This document shows positions 21,835 through 33,681 of a stretch of DNA of 64,000 bases, one piece after another. Origin of the DNA: Micromussa lordhowensis (taxonomy: Eukaryota > Cnidaria > Anthozoa > Scleractinia > Lobophylliidae); assembly GCA_964020085.1 (NCBI GenBank), contig OZ026609.1, positions 2,260,901 to 2,324,900 on the forward strand. Reading direction: 5' to 3'. The notes beneath the pieces were generated by a model. It had not been told where the DNA came from. It was given only the letters and a program-made list of their open reading frames with translations, and did no database searches. The first letter of the stretch is position 1, and each line of letters opens with the position of its first letter. A program made the position numbers and the translations under genes.

Positions 21835-24644
21835 ATTTTTTAGCGGATTTCACTCCATTACGTCATATGTTATACGTCACTCGTTTCAGCCAATGAAAGT
21901 CGAGTGCGAACAATAAATTTCACACGAAGTAAATTTTCAAATTAATATCAAACTAGCGCGACTTGAAAACGTATCGCATATCGCTCTCTGAAAGTTGGGA
22001 AACTGTTTCGAATCTCCAAGGTAAGTAGGAGAAAGTCACTCATATCATTCAACAAACCATGATGATTATGGTATTGATTCTCTGTTTATTGTTAAGGTTT
22101 TGTATTTTCATTCTTGGCGAACGTGAGATTAACTTTTGGTACGGTTTATGTTGGTATGCAATTGCAAGCGTTTATCAGATTTAAGTACGGCTATTTTCTT
22201 CCCAGCTTACTTCTGGTTTGTGCGCCCTTTTTGCATTTTATGCTGAGAAATATCTTCAGACTACAGTGGAACCGCGTTGATCCGGTCACTAATGGGCCTT
22301 AAAGATCTGGCCGAATTAACGGGATGGCCGTGAGAGGTGGGTTCCACTGAATTCTGGTTCCCTAACTAAGCGCGTGTCAAGAGCTATCTCCGCATACGAA
22401 CAAAAATAAAAAACACGACTTTTAAATTCGATCACGCAACGTTATATTTTTACAAAGCTGGATATTTTCCTGGTGCAGACAAATCAAAGGAGAGAGAATC
22501 ACTTTTTTAAGCACATGGTTATCTTTTCTTTTATAGAGAAGAGGCAAATACATTTATTCCTAATTTATTATATTTATTCCCTTGATTTATACCTTTCATA
22601 GAGAAGAAACAAATTCATTTATTCCTGACTTATTATATTTATTCTCTTGATTTATATCAACACAAACTTTTATGGAAAATTCCGCCTTTATCTGCATGTG
22701 GAATTTTTGTCAAATCAATCGCCGTTGTCAAGGCGGAGCACGATTTCAAAGTACACCAGATGAGTACAGCTATATTTATAAAACAACGGGAAATACATAT
22801 CGATGATGACTTCACGACTGCTCCGTATTTGGCTCGTTGTCTCGATGCTTTAGGCTGAAAAACTGAAAATGATATTTCACATTGGTTGTTAGGCTCTTGT
22901 TAAGAAATTATCGCTTACGGACACGTGTCAAAACGCTTTAATTTAAGCCCTGGAAAATCTTTGACGAAAAATAAGGATTATTAATCTCCTGGGGGTTTGG
23001 AGAACAAGGAAAGATGATCATTTATCTCTAGGGAACGAGGGATACTTTTGGGGATTAATTTTGAGGGAACGAGGGATGTCTCTATCATCACCTTTGACAA
23101 AACATTTTAGGAAACAATGGGGAACAAGGGGGGAGAAGTGAAATTTTCAAGCAATCAAGGAAACATGCTACATGCAACAACCGCTCCCCCCCCCCCAACC
23201 CCCTTCCTCAGCCCCGAAGCACGGAGGCCCTCATCAATAGGCTTCAAACAAGCCGAATCAAGAGCGAGCATTACAATAGACACCAGGCAAAAATGCGAAT
23301 TACGTTGCCCAAGTGCAGGCTCGCGACTGGGCAAAGGGCTTTTGCCTTCCGTGCGCTGGGGCCAAAATTTTTAATTGTTTAATTCCTGGGTATCAGAGAC
23401 ACGGAAAGCCTAAGTGGTTTCAACAAGAGAATTTTTAAGAATATTTTTAAGTCATAGATCATAAGATGTTATAGTATTATTGAAATGTAAGCTGTTTTTT
23501 TTATAATCTTTATTTTTATCTGTAAATAGTAATAACGTAATATTTAATTTAATATTCTTGTATGGCGGAAGAGCCCCCAAGGGGGAACTATGCAATATTG
23601 TATGCGTGTATGTATGCGTGATGGCAAAACGAGTAAGTATTTTTTTTTTTACAAGTAAGAAACTTTTGCCGTGTAAATGGCAATTTTGTTAGGAGATTTT
23701 GCTACGCGTTTTTGTGAAACTTGTCTTGTTTTTTTACTGGGGAACTGTTGTACGGGCGGATGTAGCAGGATTAACAACTCACGGGCCCTCGTGGTAAAAT
23801 ACCCAGAAACTGAGACAAAATCGGAGAATTGGGGCCGTTAGAAGCAAAAACTGACCAATCCCCAAAACTGCAAATTGCCTTTTTAGTAACAATTGAACAA
23901 AGAAATTCGTGTTACAGTGTTTAAGTGAAAGAGCCGATCATTTAGAGAATTTTCAGCAAAATTTTTCGTCAATTTTTTATGTATCTTGGGAAAAAACAAG
24001 GTAGTTTGATATTACGATGGCTCACATAGTTTTCCTATTTTTTTCTAGCCCAGCTCTCGATTATTCCTACCTTTCTAATTTAAGAGTATCGTATTGGTAA
24101 CGATTTCAAATTGCTAATTAAACTAACTTTAAATTCTAAATATCACGGAACACGCCGTAAAGTGCCTTTCTAATAGCATCATCCAAATAATGGTCCACTT
24201 TATAACATGACAAACATAAATTCACACTTATAATTTGGATGATATTTTTCATGTTGTAAATATTGTTACTTTTGTTACACAGCGAAGAAAGTTGAAACGT
24301 AAACAGCTAAAATAAACTACTGATCACAATGCGCTATCAAGCTAATCTAATATTGGACCATGTAAAGTTTCTTCAGCTGTTAGCTGGAAAAATAATTGGG
24401 GTGAACATTTTCTTGTTAACAAAGTTTGCTCGTGCTTAAAAAACAAACATCGACCTTTGTTCTCTTCTCCAAAGATCTATTCTGTGAACACAGCCTTGCA
24501 CATATGCGACCTCGAGCCGATATCCTTTCAGCACAATATTCTCGCGCAAGGTCAATTAATGGATAAACGAGAAGCAGTGTTTTTATAGGTTGAAAATCAC
24601 GAGGCAAAGGCAAGCGAGCATCTTCATGTTCCCCTATGGAGTAG

Positions 24645-25510
24645 GTGGCTGAAGACATGGGAAATTTTCGGAAGCCCCACAAGGCATTTTGTTGTTTTTT
24701 TTTATGTTAGAGGAAAAAAAAAGAAGAGAGAGAGAGAGCGAAATAAATAGATAAATAAAGAACACGTTTAGGACAGTACTAAAGACAGAATTTTAAGCTG
24801 GTTCAATAATCCCATGACAGGCCTCTCAAGCTGATTCAATCAATTTTTTTCAGGGATTTTAAGTGGGATACTTTCGACATGAAAATTCAGCATTCCCAGC
24901 CGAAATGTATTGAGTATTCTGTAATTCTTACCTATTTAATTTAAAGGTCGATATTCATTATTATTCCGTTACGCGAACAGCGCTCGTAGTTCTCAGCTTT
25001 TCATTTTTTAGATCCAGATCAGTAAGGGAACGATCACTGAACAATTCAAATTCAAACGCTTCTTCCATGCGAGCAGGTCGCTGGAGACGTGGAAAATTTT
25101 CGGAAGCCCTACAAGTAAAGGCGTTTTCTTTTTCATGTAAGAGGAAAAAACGAGAAGAGAAAGAGATAGCGAGAGAGCGAAATAAATAAATAAAAAAAGA
25201 ACACGTTCAGGACAATTCCTAAAGACAGAATTTCAAGCTGGTTCAATAATCTTATGACAGACCTCTCAAGCTGTTTCAATCAAATGTTTCAGGGATTTTA
25301 AGTGGGATACTTTAGACATGAATATTCAGCATTCCCAGCCGAAATGTATTGAGTATTCAGTAATTCTTACCTATTTAATTTAAAGGGCGATATTCATTGT
25401 TAATTATTCCGCTACGCGAACAGCGCTCGCAGTTCTCAGCTTTTCGTTTTTTAGATGCAGATCAGTAAGGGAACGATCGCTGAACAATTCCATTCAAATT
25501 CAAACTTTTC
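24645..25510. repeat. Direct duplication, period 432 bp
   Basis: About 430 bp from 24645 repeats from about 25077. Anchor pairs 432-440 bp apart are aaattttcggaagccc (24662, 25094), aagacagaattt, gggattttaagtgggatact and cgcgaacagcgctcg. Divergence is modest (substitutions and short indels, including different poly-A lengths). Each unit has an AG-rich run (agagagagcgaaataaat). No coding content found. Confidence 0.8.
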
Positions 25511-26351
25511 ACCATGAACATCGACAGGTCACTGTTAAGATCTAGACAACGAGGAAAAGAGATGAGAGGATCTGAAAGTATAAAAAGCTTCAGTTATATA
25601 ATCATTCCGGGAGACAGAAAGAAGACCAGGTGAAAAAGAATTAAAGAAAAAAAAAATGATTAAATCTATTCATTTTTAAAGTATTCTATATTCTAAGTTA
25701 ATAAATTGATTATTCACATTTTTATTCTTTTGTACCCGATTGGTTCCTGAGCGGTCCGAATTTTTACGATATTGACCGCCAAGATGGACCCGTCACGAAT
25801 TGAATATTAGTTTCTATGAGTAACCGGTTGCTTTCCTAAAACATTGTACAAAAGAAAACATCTTGCTAAGTAGTAGGTGGGACACTTGGGTAAAACTTAC
25901 ATAAATTAAAAGCGAACATGATCCTAACGTTGGCCCACGTATTTACCGAAAATGGATAGCTGTTTTACCTGCATGATTGCAAAAGAGCCGCTTTCTGAAA
26001 GAATTATCGCGATTGCTGAACTATACATAGCTTGTTGAGTTGGTCTCGGAATAGCGTTAGCTAGAAAAATCCTAACGATTGGCAGAAAGCTGTATTATTA
26101 TCAAATTACTGATTAACCTGTGACCTGACTACTCGGGGTTATAGATGGAAGGAAGAGGTCGGAAAGCGAGGGAGGGAGAAATAAGGGGTTGGAAGGGTCA
26201 GTGTTAAACAAAAGGGCATCACGGTAATCTATAAATAACTCAAACCGCAGCAAACGGTGAAGAAATTAGGCTCGATTACCAGCCGCCAGACACGAAAGAG
26301 CGGCGGAAATCGAGCCTATGAAGAGATACCCAGACAGAGATATTGAGAATA

Positions 26352-26765
26352 TACACTCCCCTTTTTTATAAGAACCTTTTTATAAGAACGTCGAGGCTGA
26401 GATTAAACAAAATTTGAAGAACATTTCTCAGGCTGAGAGTCGATTAAGAACGTTTTTATTTGCTAATCTGTATATTAAATGACAAGCATAAAATGGAGGG
26501 AACAAATATAAATTAACCAAAATACTAAGGGCGTGTTTTGTATACCCTTAACAAAGGCGACACACATCTCGGTTTGTCGTAATCAGCAGTTCTTATTTCT
26601 AACTGTTCCAACATAATTTCCACACCATCAGTCATACAAAGTCTGAAGTATTATACCATGTAACTTAAGAACGTTTTCAGCCTCAAATCGCAAAAAAATA
26701 TAAGAATAGAACGTTCAGTCTCAGCTCCAAAATTAAACGTTCTTATAAAAAAAACCCAGAGTGTA
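26352..26765. mobile_element. Fold-back MITE
   Basis: tacactccccttttttataa at the left and its near complement ttataaaaaaaacccagagtgta at the right. A second inner pair is gttcttataaa/tttataagaac with gaggctgaga against tctcagctcc. AT-rich and non-coding. Confidence 0.65.
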
Positions 26766-28077
26766 CCATGACTGCGTGGGGATACGAATCACTGTGTTAC
26801 TCACTCGTGAGAGATAAGGCATATCATCAACGTACACGAGAAGATAAAATGAGGGGATGGGTAGGGTGGCCCAATTTCGGGCCATTTGGCCAATTCTTGA
26901 ATAGTGAACCATTCAACCGAACATTACGGGAATATAAAATGACAGCAGACCTTTCTATTCTCCCTGTGGCCTGAAGCGCAAGGCCTTTAAAGGATGATCA
27001 CACAACGGACAGCAACTATGTACAAAGTCAAACATGTTCTTGTACCTGATTGTGTTTCCGATCTCTTTGTCCGCAAAGGCTCTACACACTCGCTGCGGAA
27101 CAGCGGCTTCGTATTACCACGTTTTAGAACTATACGCTATGGCAAACACTCAGTTTGACATCCCGGATCATTCTTATGGACAAAATTTTCCGAAAATCAA
27201 AGAGATTCACCTAGTTTACCTGTTTTTATATAAAAAAAGTCGCAAAACTGAACCTTGCCGACATTTTAACTAACAACAGCAATTGCTGTGTAGCCAATAG
27301 AATGATTGTACTTTTTACAATTTTATCTTGTACATAAGCTTGCATAGGATCTCTTATATTCATTAAGTTTTTATCATTTTTCCTGTAAATATTCAATTCT
27401 TACATGCACCGTATGTTAATTAGTGTTGCTATTCTTACTTACTTACTTATGAGGGTGAAACTATAAATCTTAGCAGACTTAAAGTAGTAATTCTTCAATA
27501 ATTTCAAACGAATATCAACTATCAAGGGCTAAAACATTTTTGGTCTGGTGTTAGCAAATTTGACTACAGATGTCAGTTGTCAGTTAAATTTTCGGGTATT
27601 TGTCAGTTGTCGGCTTTTTTTTGGCCTTTCGTCAGCTGTGAGTTAACCCCATACCGACCCTCTAAAATCCGTATCCCCAAGCGGCCATGTAATGCTGTTG
27701 ATGAATAAACTATTATTTTCAGGTTTCCTTCAAAAAAAGTAATTTTGTATGTGGACAAATTAACTCAAAATACCGTGACTAAGCTCCATAACTGATCTCG
27801 GGATTGTAATCGAAAACCATTTAAACGAAATGCAAAGCTCTTTGCTTCTCAAGAAAGTGTACTTTACTTTTCTGTGTTGAACAAGTCAAATTCAACTTCA
27901 GTGATGTTAGAAGAAAATACTTATACATGCAAGTCTGTAACCATGACGACATCAACATCCTCACTTGTGAAAGATGAAAATAGAATCTTCACTGCGCGCG
28001 ATTAAGAAATCTAGGAAAACAAAAAATCCCGCTATTTCATCAATAATGATGCATTTTTAATAACTTTTTATTTGTAG

Positions 28078-28089
28078 CTTGATACCGCA
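28078..28089 (+). other. Untranslated leader after a splice acceptor, SOD copy 4
   Basis: tttatttgtag ends at 28077, exactly 12 nt before the ATG at 28090, the same spacing as in copies 2 and 3. Confidence 0.55.
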
Positions 28090-31000
28090 ATGCTTCTCCT
28101 TGCCTTTGGATTGATAATGCTAGCGGCAGCTGCCCAGATGTCTTACGCTGATGTGTGTCAAGGTAACTAGCATTTTCCGGTTAGCACATCTCCTTCTTCT
28201 TTCATCTCCCGAATAGACGGACTCTTGTGGACTTCATTACATGAAAACATCAGAAAGATTAAATCAATGCGAAATTCAAGGCGCAAATCAATCGCGTATT
28301 TGAATCATAGGATTCTAACTCGGCAATTTTGTGAAACAGTATATATAATAGTTTATAATTACGGCAATATTTGTATTTAGACTTTACACTATTGTATCTA
28401 CTGAAGATTTTAACCGAGTTTTTGGATGAAAGGGGCCCATTCAGCCAGAGCTTATCCCGGCTTCTGGAACATAAAACGGCTAGGAGTATTTCTACTCCCC
28501 CCTAGACGGCCATGGGAGGTTCGTCCATCACAGAGTTACCCCCGGGATTAAACTCGCCGGTGGCCATTCATACACCTGGGTGGAGAGAGGCACTGTAAGA
28601 GTCAAGTGTCTTGCCCAAGAACCCCATTCAGGGCTCGAACCCAGACCGCTCAATCCAAAGTTCCAGCCATTTAGTCACTACCTTTTTAGTCACCAAGCAC
28701 ACAAAGCCATCTCAACAGATCTTTAACGAATTCATCGATGGCATAAAAGGATGATTTTCTAGTGAGAAACAATGGGTACTGATTGAATCACCAACCAATA
28801 GATAGCTTCATCCCGCCACGCGTCGGGTAGGCAATCAGGGTGCAGGATTTAGTTCATTTTGCCTGCTCGCGGAGGAAGCCATCAAAAAAGAGATAATGAT
28901 TGAGCTGATTTTTGTTGTTCTTGTCGTCAGGTGAATTAGCTTCCAGGCGCAGAGTGACAGCTATGAGTCATATCGCTCCTAATTCTGCGCCTCCTGCTGG
29001 CACAGAGACCCCAGTCATCGGAACAGTTGTGCTGGTGCAACAGGGATATAAAGGAATGCATATTAAGAAAAAGGTAAAGCAATTATGTACGGGTTTATTT
29101 TTAAAAAGCTTAAAACGTTTGGGCCTGGCTCAAGGCCTCAGGGTTGCAAGATCACAACCTTAGCTATAAGGACAGGCCTCCATCTCAGCGATCAGTCCTT
29201 GCGAGTTTGTTACCGCTGATCAAAAGGAGTGCGGCTCTGGATAGAATACCAGTGCCCATCCGGATCCCACGCTTTGCTCAGAGAAACATTTTCTGCAAAC
29301 CTCAGATACAGTGGAACATTTTATTAATACAGCTTGGCTATAATAAAGCAGAACACGTTCTCATTCTAGCATGTTTCAGGTGTCATATAGTTGGGGGCTA
29401 TGAAAAAAAAACGGTGAGTTCAATTTCCAAAAACAATTTCTGCAAAGCAAAAACCGCAGCAAACAGAAATCGTCGAACACGGAGACCCATGGGAAAAAAT
29501 CGAGAAAGCGCTTTCGTGCCTGATTTAAAAAATATTCTTCCACAAAATTCTTCTGCCCACCAAAAAAAAATCATGCACAACCTAAAGGTGAGAAAAACAA
29601 ATTTCATGTCCCAGAAAATACCCAACCCCACCTCGAAAAAATAATGTTCCGTCCCTAATAATTGTGACGTCTTTTCTTTGCAGGCCCGCTGTAATACTCA
29701 TTTCTTTTTAAACATTTCTGGTCTCCCTCCTAACACCATTCACGGCTTCCACATCCATGAGTATGGAGACATCATCTCTAATGGTGAGTTTGCGCTGTTA
29801 ATTCCACTTTAGAAACGAAAAGAACTGGGGCAAGTATCGCCTCGCAGTGGCTTGTGGGGCACGCACAGAACAAAAGACGAAAAGCAATATTTGCCGCAGC
29901 AACGATCCCACAAGCCACTGAGAGGTGAGACTCGCCCGAGTTCTTTTCGTTTCTAAAGTGGTATACAGGGGGCTTTTCGTTCACAATATTTGTCTCATTA
30001 GTAGTGAAGCGATTCAGTTTTAATCAAGCTACAAAATTATCTGTTCCGAATATTGAAATTAAAGATTATCCGTCCCAGCTGATTGAATACTTGTTGTGTG
30101 ACGCGGCTTCGAAAAACTCCCAATTTTACAAAGAATGTATGAGCTCATTAGCGCTTTTACCACAGGGAATTTTCTTCAGTTTTTGAAAGGCAGTTTCTCC
30201 GGCCTTGAGTATTACAACCAAAGAGCCAAAACGTTCAACAATTGCTTAGTGTCACAAGCCCTTACAATTTTTGAAGTCAATTCGTGTCTAGCGCAAAGTC
30301 ATATGCTTATGTGGCAAAATGTAAACAATGACATCAGCCTGAGTAAACAAGGAGTCGCCGCTCTCAGTCGGACTTGTGATGAGTTTTGAACTCAGTGAAA
30401 GGATAGAACATTAGCTCCCTTAAACGTTGATCTGACGTTTTAAGTTGTTTTTAAACTGTTCTTATTGTTATTTGATTTTCAAATCTGACGTTAAATAATG
30501 TATTTATCTTTAAGGGTGCCAGAGTGCAGGAGGTCATTACAATCCGTTTAATCGGTTTCATGGTGCACCTTTTGACCCGCGGAAAAGACGGTAATTGTCT
30601 GTTCCAGGCTCTCGATCACAGGTTAATGCGACTATGTCACGCTATAGTACGCAGGCTTTGCGTGACTCTCGATCCTGGTTTTATCACCAACGTTTTGACG
30701 TTTTTCTTTACCTTAGTAAAGTAGTACCTGATTCAAAATATCTACGTTAAGACGTTATCTATCCCTGTCTGAAAGGAACATTTGATATTTCTTGTTTGCA
30801 GTCACGTTGGAGACTTGGGAAATGTAAGAGCAGACCACAATGGAGTGGTCTTGGTTGACTTTGAAGATCCCCAAGGACTTGTCACCTTGAGCGGACCCAA
30901 TTCCGTCATCGGAAGAGCATTTGTGGTAATATGGTCTAAGCATCCTATTTGGAGAGCCCCAGTGTGATTCCGACCCGGGGGGACTCTCATAAAGAAAGGG

Positions 31001-31716
31001 AACGGGCACCCGTTGTTCCTTTTAGGGGTTAAAAAGGCGGTTTTGGTATCTATTGTTGTGTTCAGCCTCAAGATGTCCACAGCTGCACCCCCGTCCTTTT
31101 TACACGAATGTCCCCCCCCTGGGAATTCAGAGATTCGAACTCGGTTACAGTGTGTATTTTCGAATTTTCTGTTATTTCGAACTCAAACCCATTTTCCTTG
31201 GATTTGCCCTTCAGCCGTTTACTATCGGCTATTTGGAACTTCTGCTATTTCAAACGATTTTTCGTTTCCCCTGAGAGTCGGCAATAGCGGGTTTCAACTG
31301 TAGTTTTCTTGAAAAAACTGTCTTGGATTCTTTAAAAGCTATCGCTCTTTCCCAGTTGATTACGGTGTAATTGAATTTCAAGAGTTTCTTTCATTCAACT
31401 ATTAAATCGCTGGCTACATATATCCATGGACAGGCTTCTGAACGACTCCACTGTCTAACTTTATAGGCCATAGACGGGAATAAGATCGAGGGGTGGATTT
31501 TATCTCTATCACGAGCAGTACGACTTGGATTCATTAGAAATTGCTTTCTGTTTCCAGATTCACCAAAACGAGGATGACCTGGGTCGAGGTACTGGAGACG
31601 CGAGAGCAGGGAGCCTGCAAACTGGCAACGCGGGCGCTCGATTGGGATGCGGTGTTATTGTCCGAGCGCCGTTACTCCGTCAACTATTTAATCAAGATCA
31701 AAGATTTAATGCTTAA
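28090..31716 (+). CDS. SOD: Secreted Cu/Zn superoxide dismutase, copy 4
   Basis: Six coding exons: 28090-28162, 28931-29073, 29684-29783, 30515-30590, 30802-30925, 31558-31716 (675 nt, 224 aa plus stop). The start [15 protein letters not shown] is a signal peptide. Ligands are kept: [38 protein letters not shown] and Arg in GARLGCG. Differences from its neighbours: exon 2 runs about 33 nt past the usual donor and adds [10 protein letters not shown] before the core strand. Exon 4 is 6 nt longer, giving DPRKRR before HVGDLGN. Exon 5 is also 6 nt longer. The tail [16 protein letters not shown] is long, and a basic RRR follows the signal peptide region. It is the most diverged copy. AATAAA at 31879-31884. 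Introns hold a SINE and a fold-back. Confidence 0.9.
28430..28690 (-). mobile_element. tRNA-derived SINE, antisense copy
   Basis: Same family as 16880-17173, reversed. The complement carries ggttcgagccctg (B box), the body ggcaagacacttgactctta and the tail ataagctctggctgaatggg. It lies in intron 1 of SOD copy 4. The A-box half is diverged. Confidence 0.8.
29804..29961. mobile_element. Fold-back element in SOD copy 4 intron 3
   Basis: Perfect 25-nt tips, ccactttagaaacgaaaaga and its complement tcttttcgtttctaaagtgg, with a partly self-complementary interior (cagtggcttgtgggg against cccacaagccactg). Confidence 0.75.
30974..31123. mobile_element. Short relative of the P-like transposon family
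   Basis: Tips cccggggggactctcataaa and tgtccccccccctggg, with ggcggttttggtatctattg inside, matching the internal sequence of 34847-35162 in reverse. Flanking 8-mers GATTCCGA and AATTCAGA agree at six positions, so an old 8-bp duplication is possible. In intron 5 of SOD copy 4. Confidence 0.55.
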
Positions 31717-32008
31717 CCATCTTTAGAATACGATTGCTTGCTAAAATGTTCAGTTGCTCTAAGCCACTTTTGAGGGGTATCTAAGATAAGTTAATTTGAA
31801 GACAAGATGTTAATAATAATCTCGTCTGGGTATCAAAAATGAGATCAATGTAACTGGGGACGTTAAAATACAACACTAAATAAACCACATTCCCTAGAAA
31901 CGAGGTTGTCAAAGGAAATAATATACTTCTCTATGGGATTACGCAAATATAAGAGGTTTGAAGTTGTTCAACGTTGTTGACTCGAATATTCTGTTTAGGG
32001 CTCTATCG

Positions 32009-32227
32009 TAGCCTGCATAGCAAGCGTTTCCGTGAGGTTGGGGAGCAAGGAAAGATCGAAGAACGGGATTTCGGTGTTTTGCCCGCGAGAAAATGGGGCG
32101 AGAGCCAAAAGGAGATAGAGCCTATTGGCTCTCGCCCCATTTTTCGCGCGGGCAAAACACCGAAGATCCCGTTCTTCGGTCTTTCTTTGCTCCCCAACCC
32201 CACGGAAACGCTTGCTATGCAGGCTAC
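32009..32227. mobile_element. TAGCCTGC fold-back MITE with 9-bp duplication, copy 2
   Basis: Perfect 9-bp direct repeat GCTCTATCG at 32000-32008 and 32228-32236. The element is almost one long hairpin: each arm is about 95-100 nt (tagcctgcatagcaagcgtt outward, gccaaaagg/cctattggc near the loop) with few mismatches, so insertion looks recent. Confidence 0.88.
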
Positions 32228-32384
32228 GCTCTATCGTGGATATCAGTCACTTAGAGTTACGTTAAGAAAGGAATGAGTGGAACTTTTCATCAAATTATAA
32301 AAAAAGAGTATATGGAAACACTTTGCGCGCTCAGAGATTGCAGTGATGCTGTCTTCCTCAAATTCAACTCCACTGTCATGATAA

Positions 32385-32966
32385 TTAACCATTTTTTCCA
32401 CGAGCACGCGTTGGATATTAGATGGTAGAGAGCCAACAAGGTGCGTAGCGCCGAGTTGGCTATAATCATCTCATGTCCAACAAGGGCGAGTGGAATAATT
32501 GTTTTATTAAAAGCGCCCCCAAAATATAGAAAACTAAAATAAAAATGAAAACGCCCCAAAATTGAACTGACGCGTACCTTCACAATATTTATAGAGCATG
32601 GTATAATGGCTCATAACCCATGATGGCTAAGCCAATGAAAACTCTCGAATTGCATTATTCAATGATCCAGTTTTTAATAACATCAGTCATTAAATTCTCA
32701 ACCTCGGATAATGCAATTCTAGCTTTCTGATTGGTTCACTAGATCTCGCTTACCAGGCATTATACCTGCGTTTGACCTTGTATGGAAATGAATGCGATGT
32801 GATCATGAGATCATTTCGTTTTGGCGCCCGGAAGTCACATCACTTTCCGGTCGTTTCTTAGACTTTAATAAAATTTAGCAAAACCGAAGCTTGAGAATTT
32901 AATAAAACAATTATTCCATTCGCGCTTGTTGAATATGAGATTGGTTATAGCCAACTCGGCCCTACG

Positions 32967-33010
<44 letters not shown>
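32385..33010. mobile_element. Inverted-arm repeat block
   Basis: The left arm (ttggatattagatggtagag, ccgagttggctataatcatc, ggaataattgttttatta) is complemented on the right (taataaaacaattattcc, ggttatagccaactcgg, tttaccatctcatatccaac). The arms are separated by about 365 bp of AT-rich sequence with its own small hairpins. Probably one non-autonomous DNA element. Confidence 0.6.
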
Positions 33011-33019
<9 letters not shown>

Positions 33020-33681
33020 TCAAGTAGCCATGGAATGTACGACCTTAATGGATCAGGTCCCACACAAACAAAGCTTTACGCGACATTTTATTACACCCAG
33101 TCTGAGTCCCTTACTTGAACTTCGCTCTCCGTCGCGAGTGAACGAGAAGAAACACAAAGTATATTTCCAAATTCTTGGCGCTGAAAGGATTGCTGGACCA
33201 CAGCGGTCAAACGTTTGGATATCTTTTATTTGCATTTTATCAAAATATTACCGTTTTTGTTTGAAAACGGTACATATGTGGAGGGTGCTCAAGTGTCTAC
33301 CACCAAATTCTGTATTTTAACTAAATTGACCGGTTTTCATCTGCATCTTTTCTCGCTGAATTCTCTTAATTGAAATAAATGATACATTGCTCTTGACTAA
33401 AATACTTCATTAGTAATGAAATCGACCTAATCATGAGCCCATAAAGGAACTAAGGTTTGAAATTTGCTCCCCGTGTATTAAAGACATGAAAACGCGATTT
33501 TTCATTTCATATTTTAGAGAATAAGAGATTGCGTCCGTATTTTGGCGAGATTTCGTTGTTGCAAGTGCAGGCTCGTTAAAACGCGGTAGTTCGAAAAAGA
33601 TCTGGAACTAGCGTGAAAACGAGACAAAATGAGACTGTTTTGCAGTCTACTATGAGATACGTTGATCTGCGAGAATCTGAT

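Larger units (their letters stand above)
19551..28077. other. 8.5-kb spacer between SOD copies 3 and 4, no gene seen
   Basis: It holds the polyadenylation signal of copy 3, a TTAA MITE (20668-21047), a large fold-back (21262-21834), a palindrome-tip repeat at 22264-22350 that recurs at 57160-57323, a 432-bp direct duplication (24645-25510) and a fold-back (26352-26765). No open frame here shows splice-consistent continuation or a recognisable motif. The spacer is about three times longer than the 2.8-kb spacer between copies 2 and 3. Confidence 0.6.
31717..33681. other. Tail-to-tail spacer between SOD copy 4 and the archaemetzincin gene
   Basis: Contains the SOD copy 4 polyadenylation signal, a TAGCCTGC fold-back (32009-32227) and an inverted pair of blocks at 32385-32520 and 32885-33010 (caattattccatt, ggctatagccaactcgg). 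The rest shows no gene. The archaemetzincin polyadenylation site should lie just left of 33682 on the - strand; I did not fix it. Confidence 0.6.

Noticed and set aside
27034..27273. 79-codon frame upstream of SOD copy 4
   Set aside because: Hydrophobic start followed by unremarkable sequence, no family recognised, and no splice or promoter support.
29144..29644. 166-codon open frame in SOD copy 4 intron 2
   Set aside because: Low-complexity Lys/Asn-rich translation with no recognisable motif. It lies between two well supported SOD exons, and no splice-consistent partner was found.
30004..30389. Two overlapping frames in SOD copy 4 intron 3 ([20 protein letters not shown])
   Set aside because: Could be a decayed retroelement, but I recognise no domain and the frames do not join cleanly.
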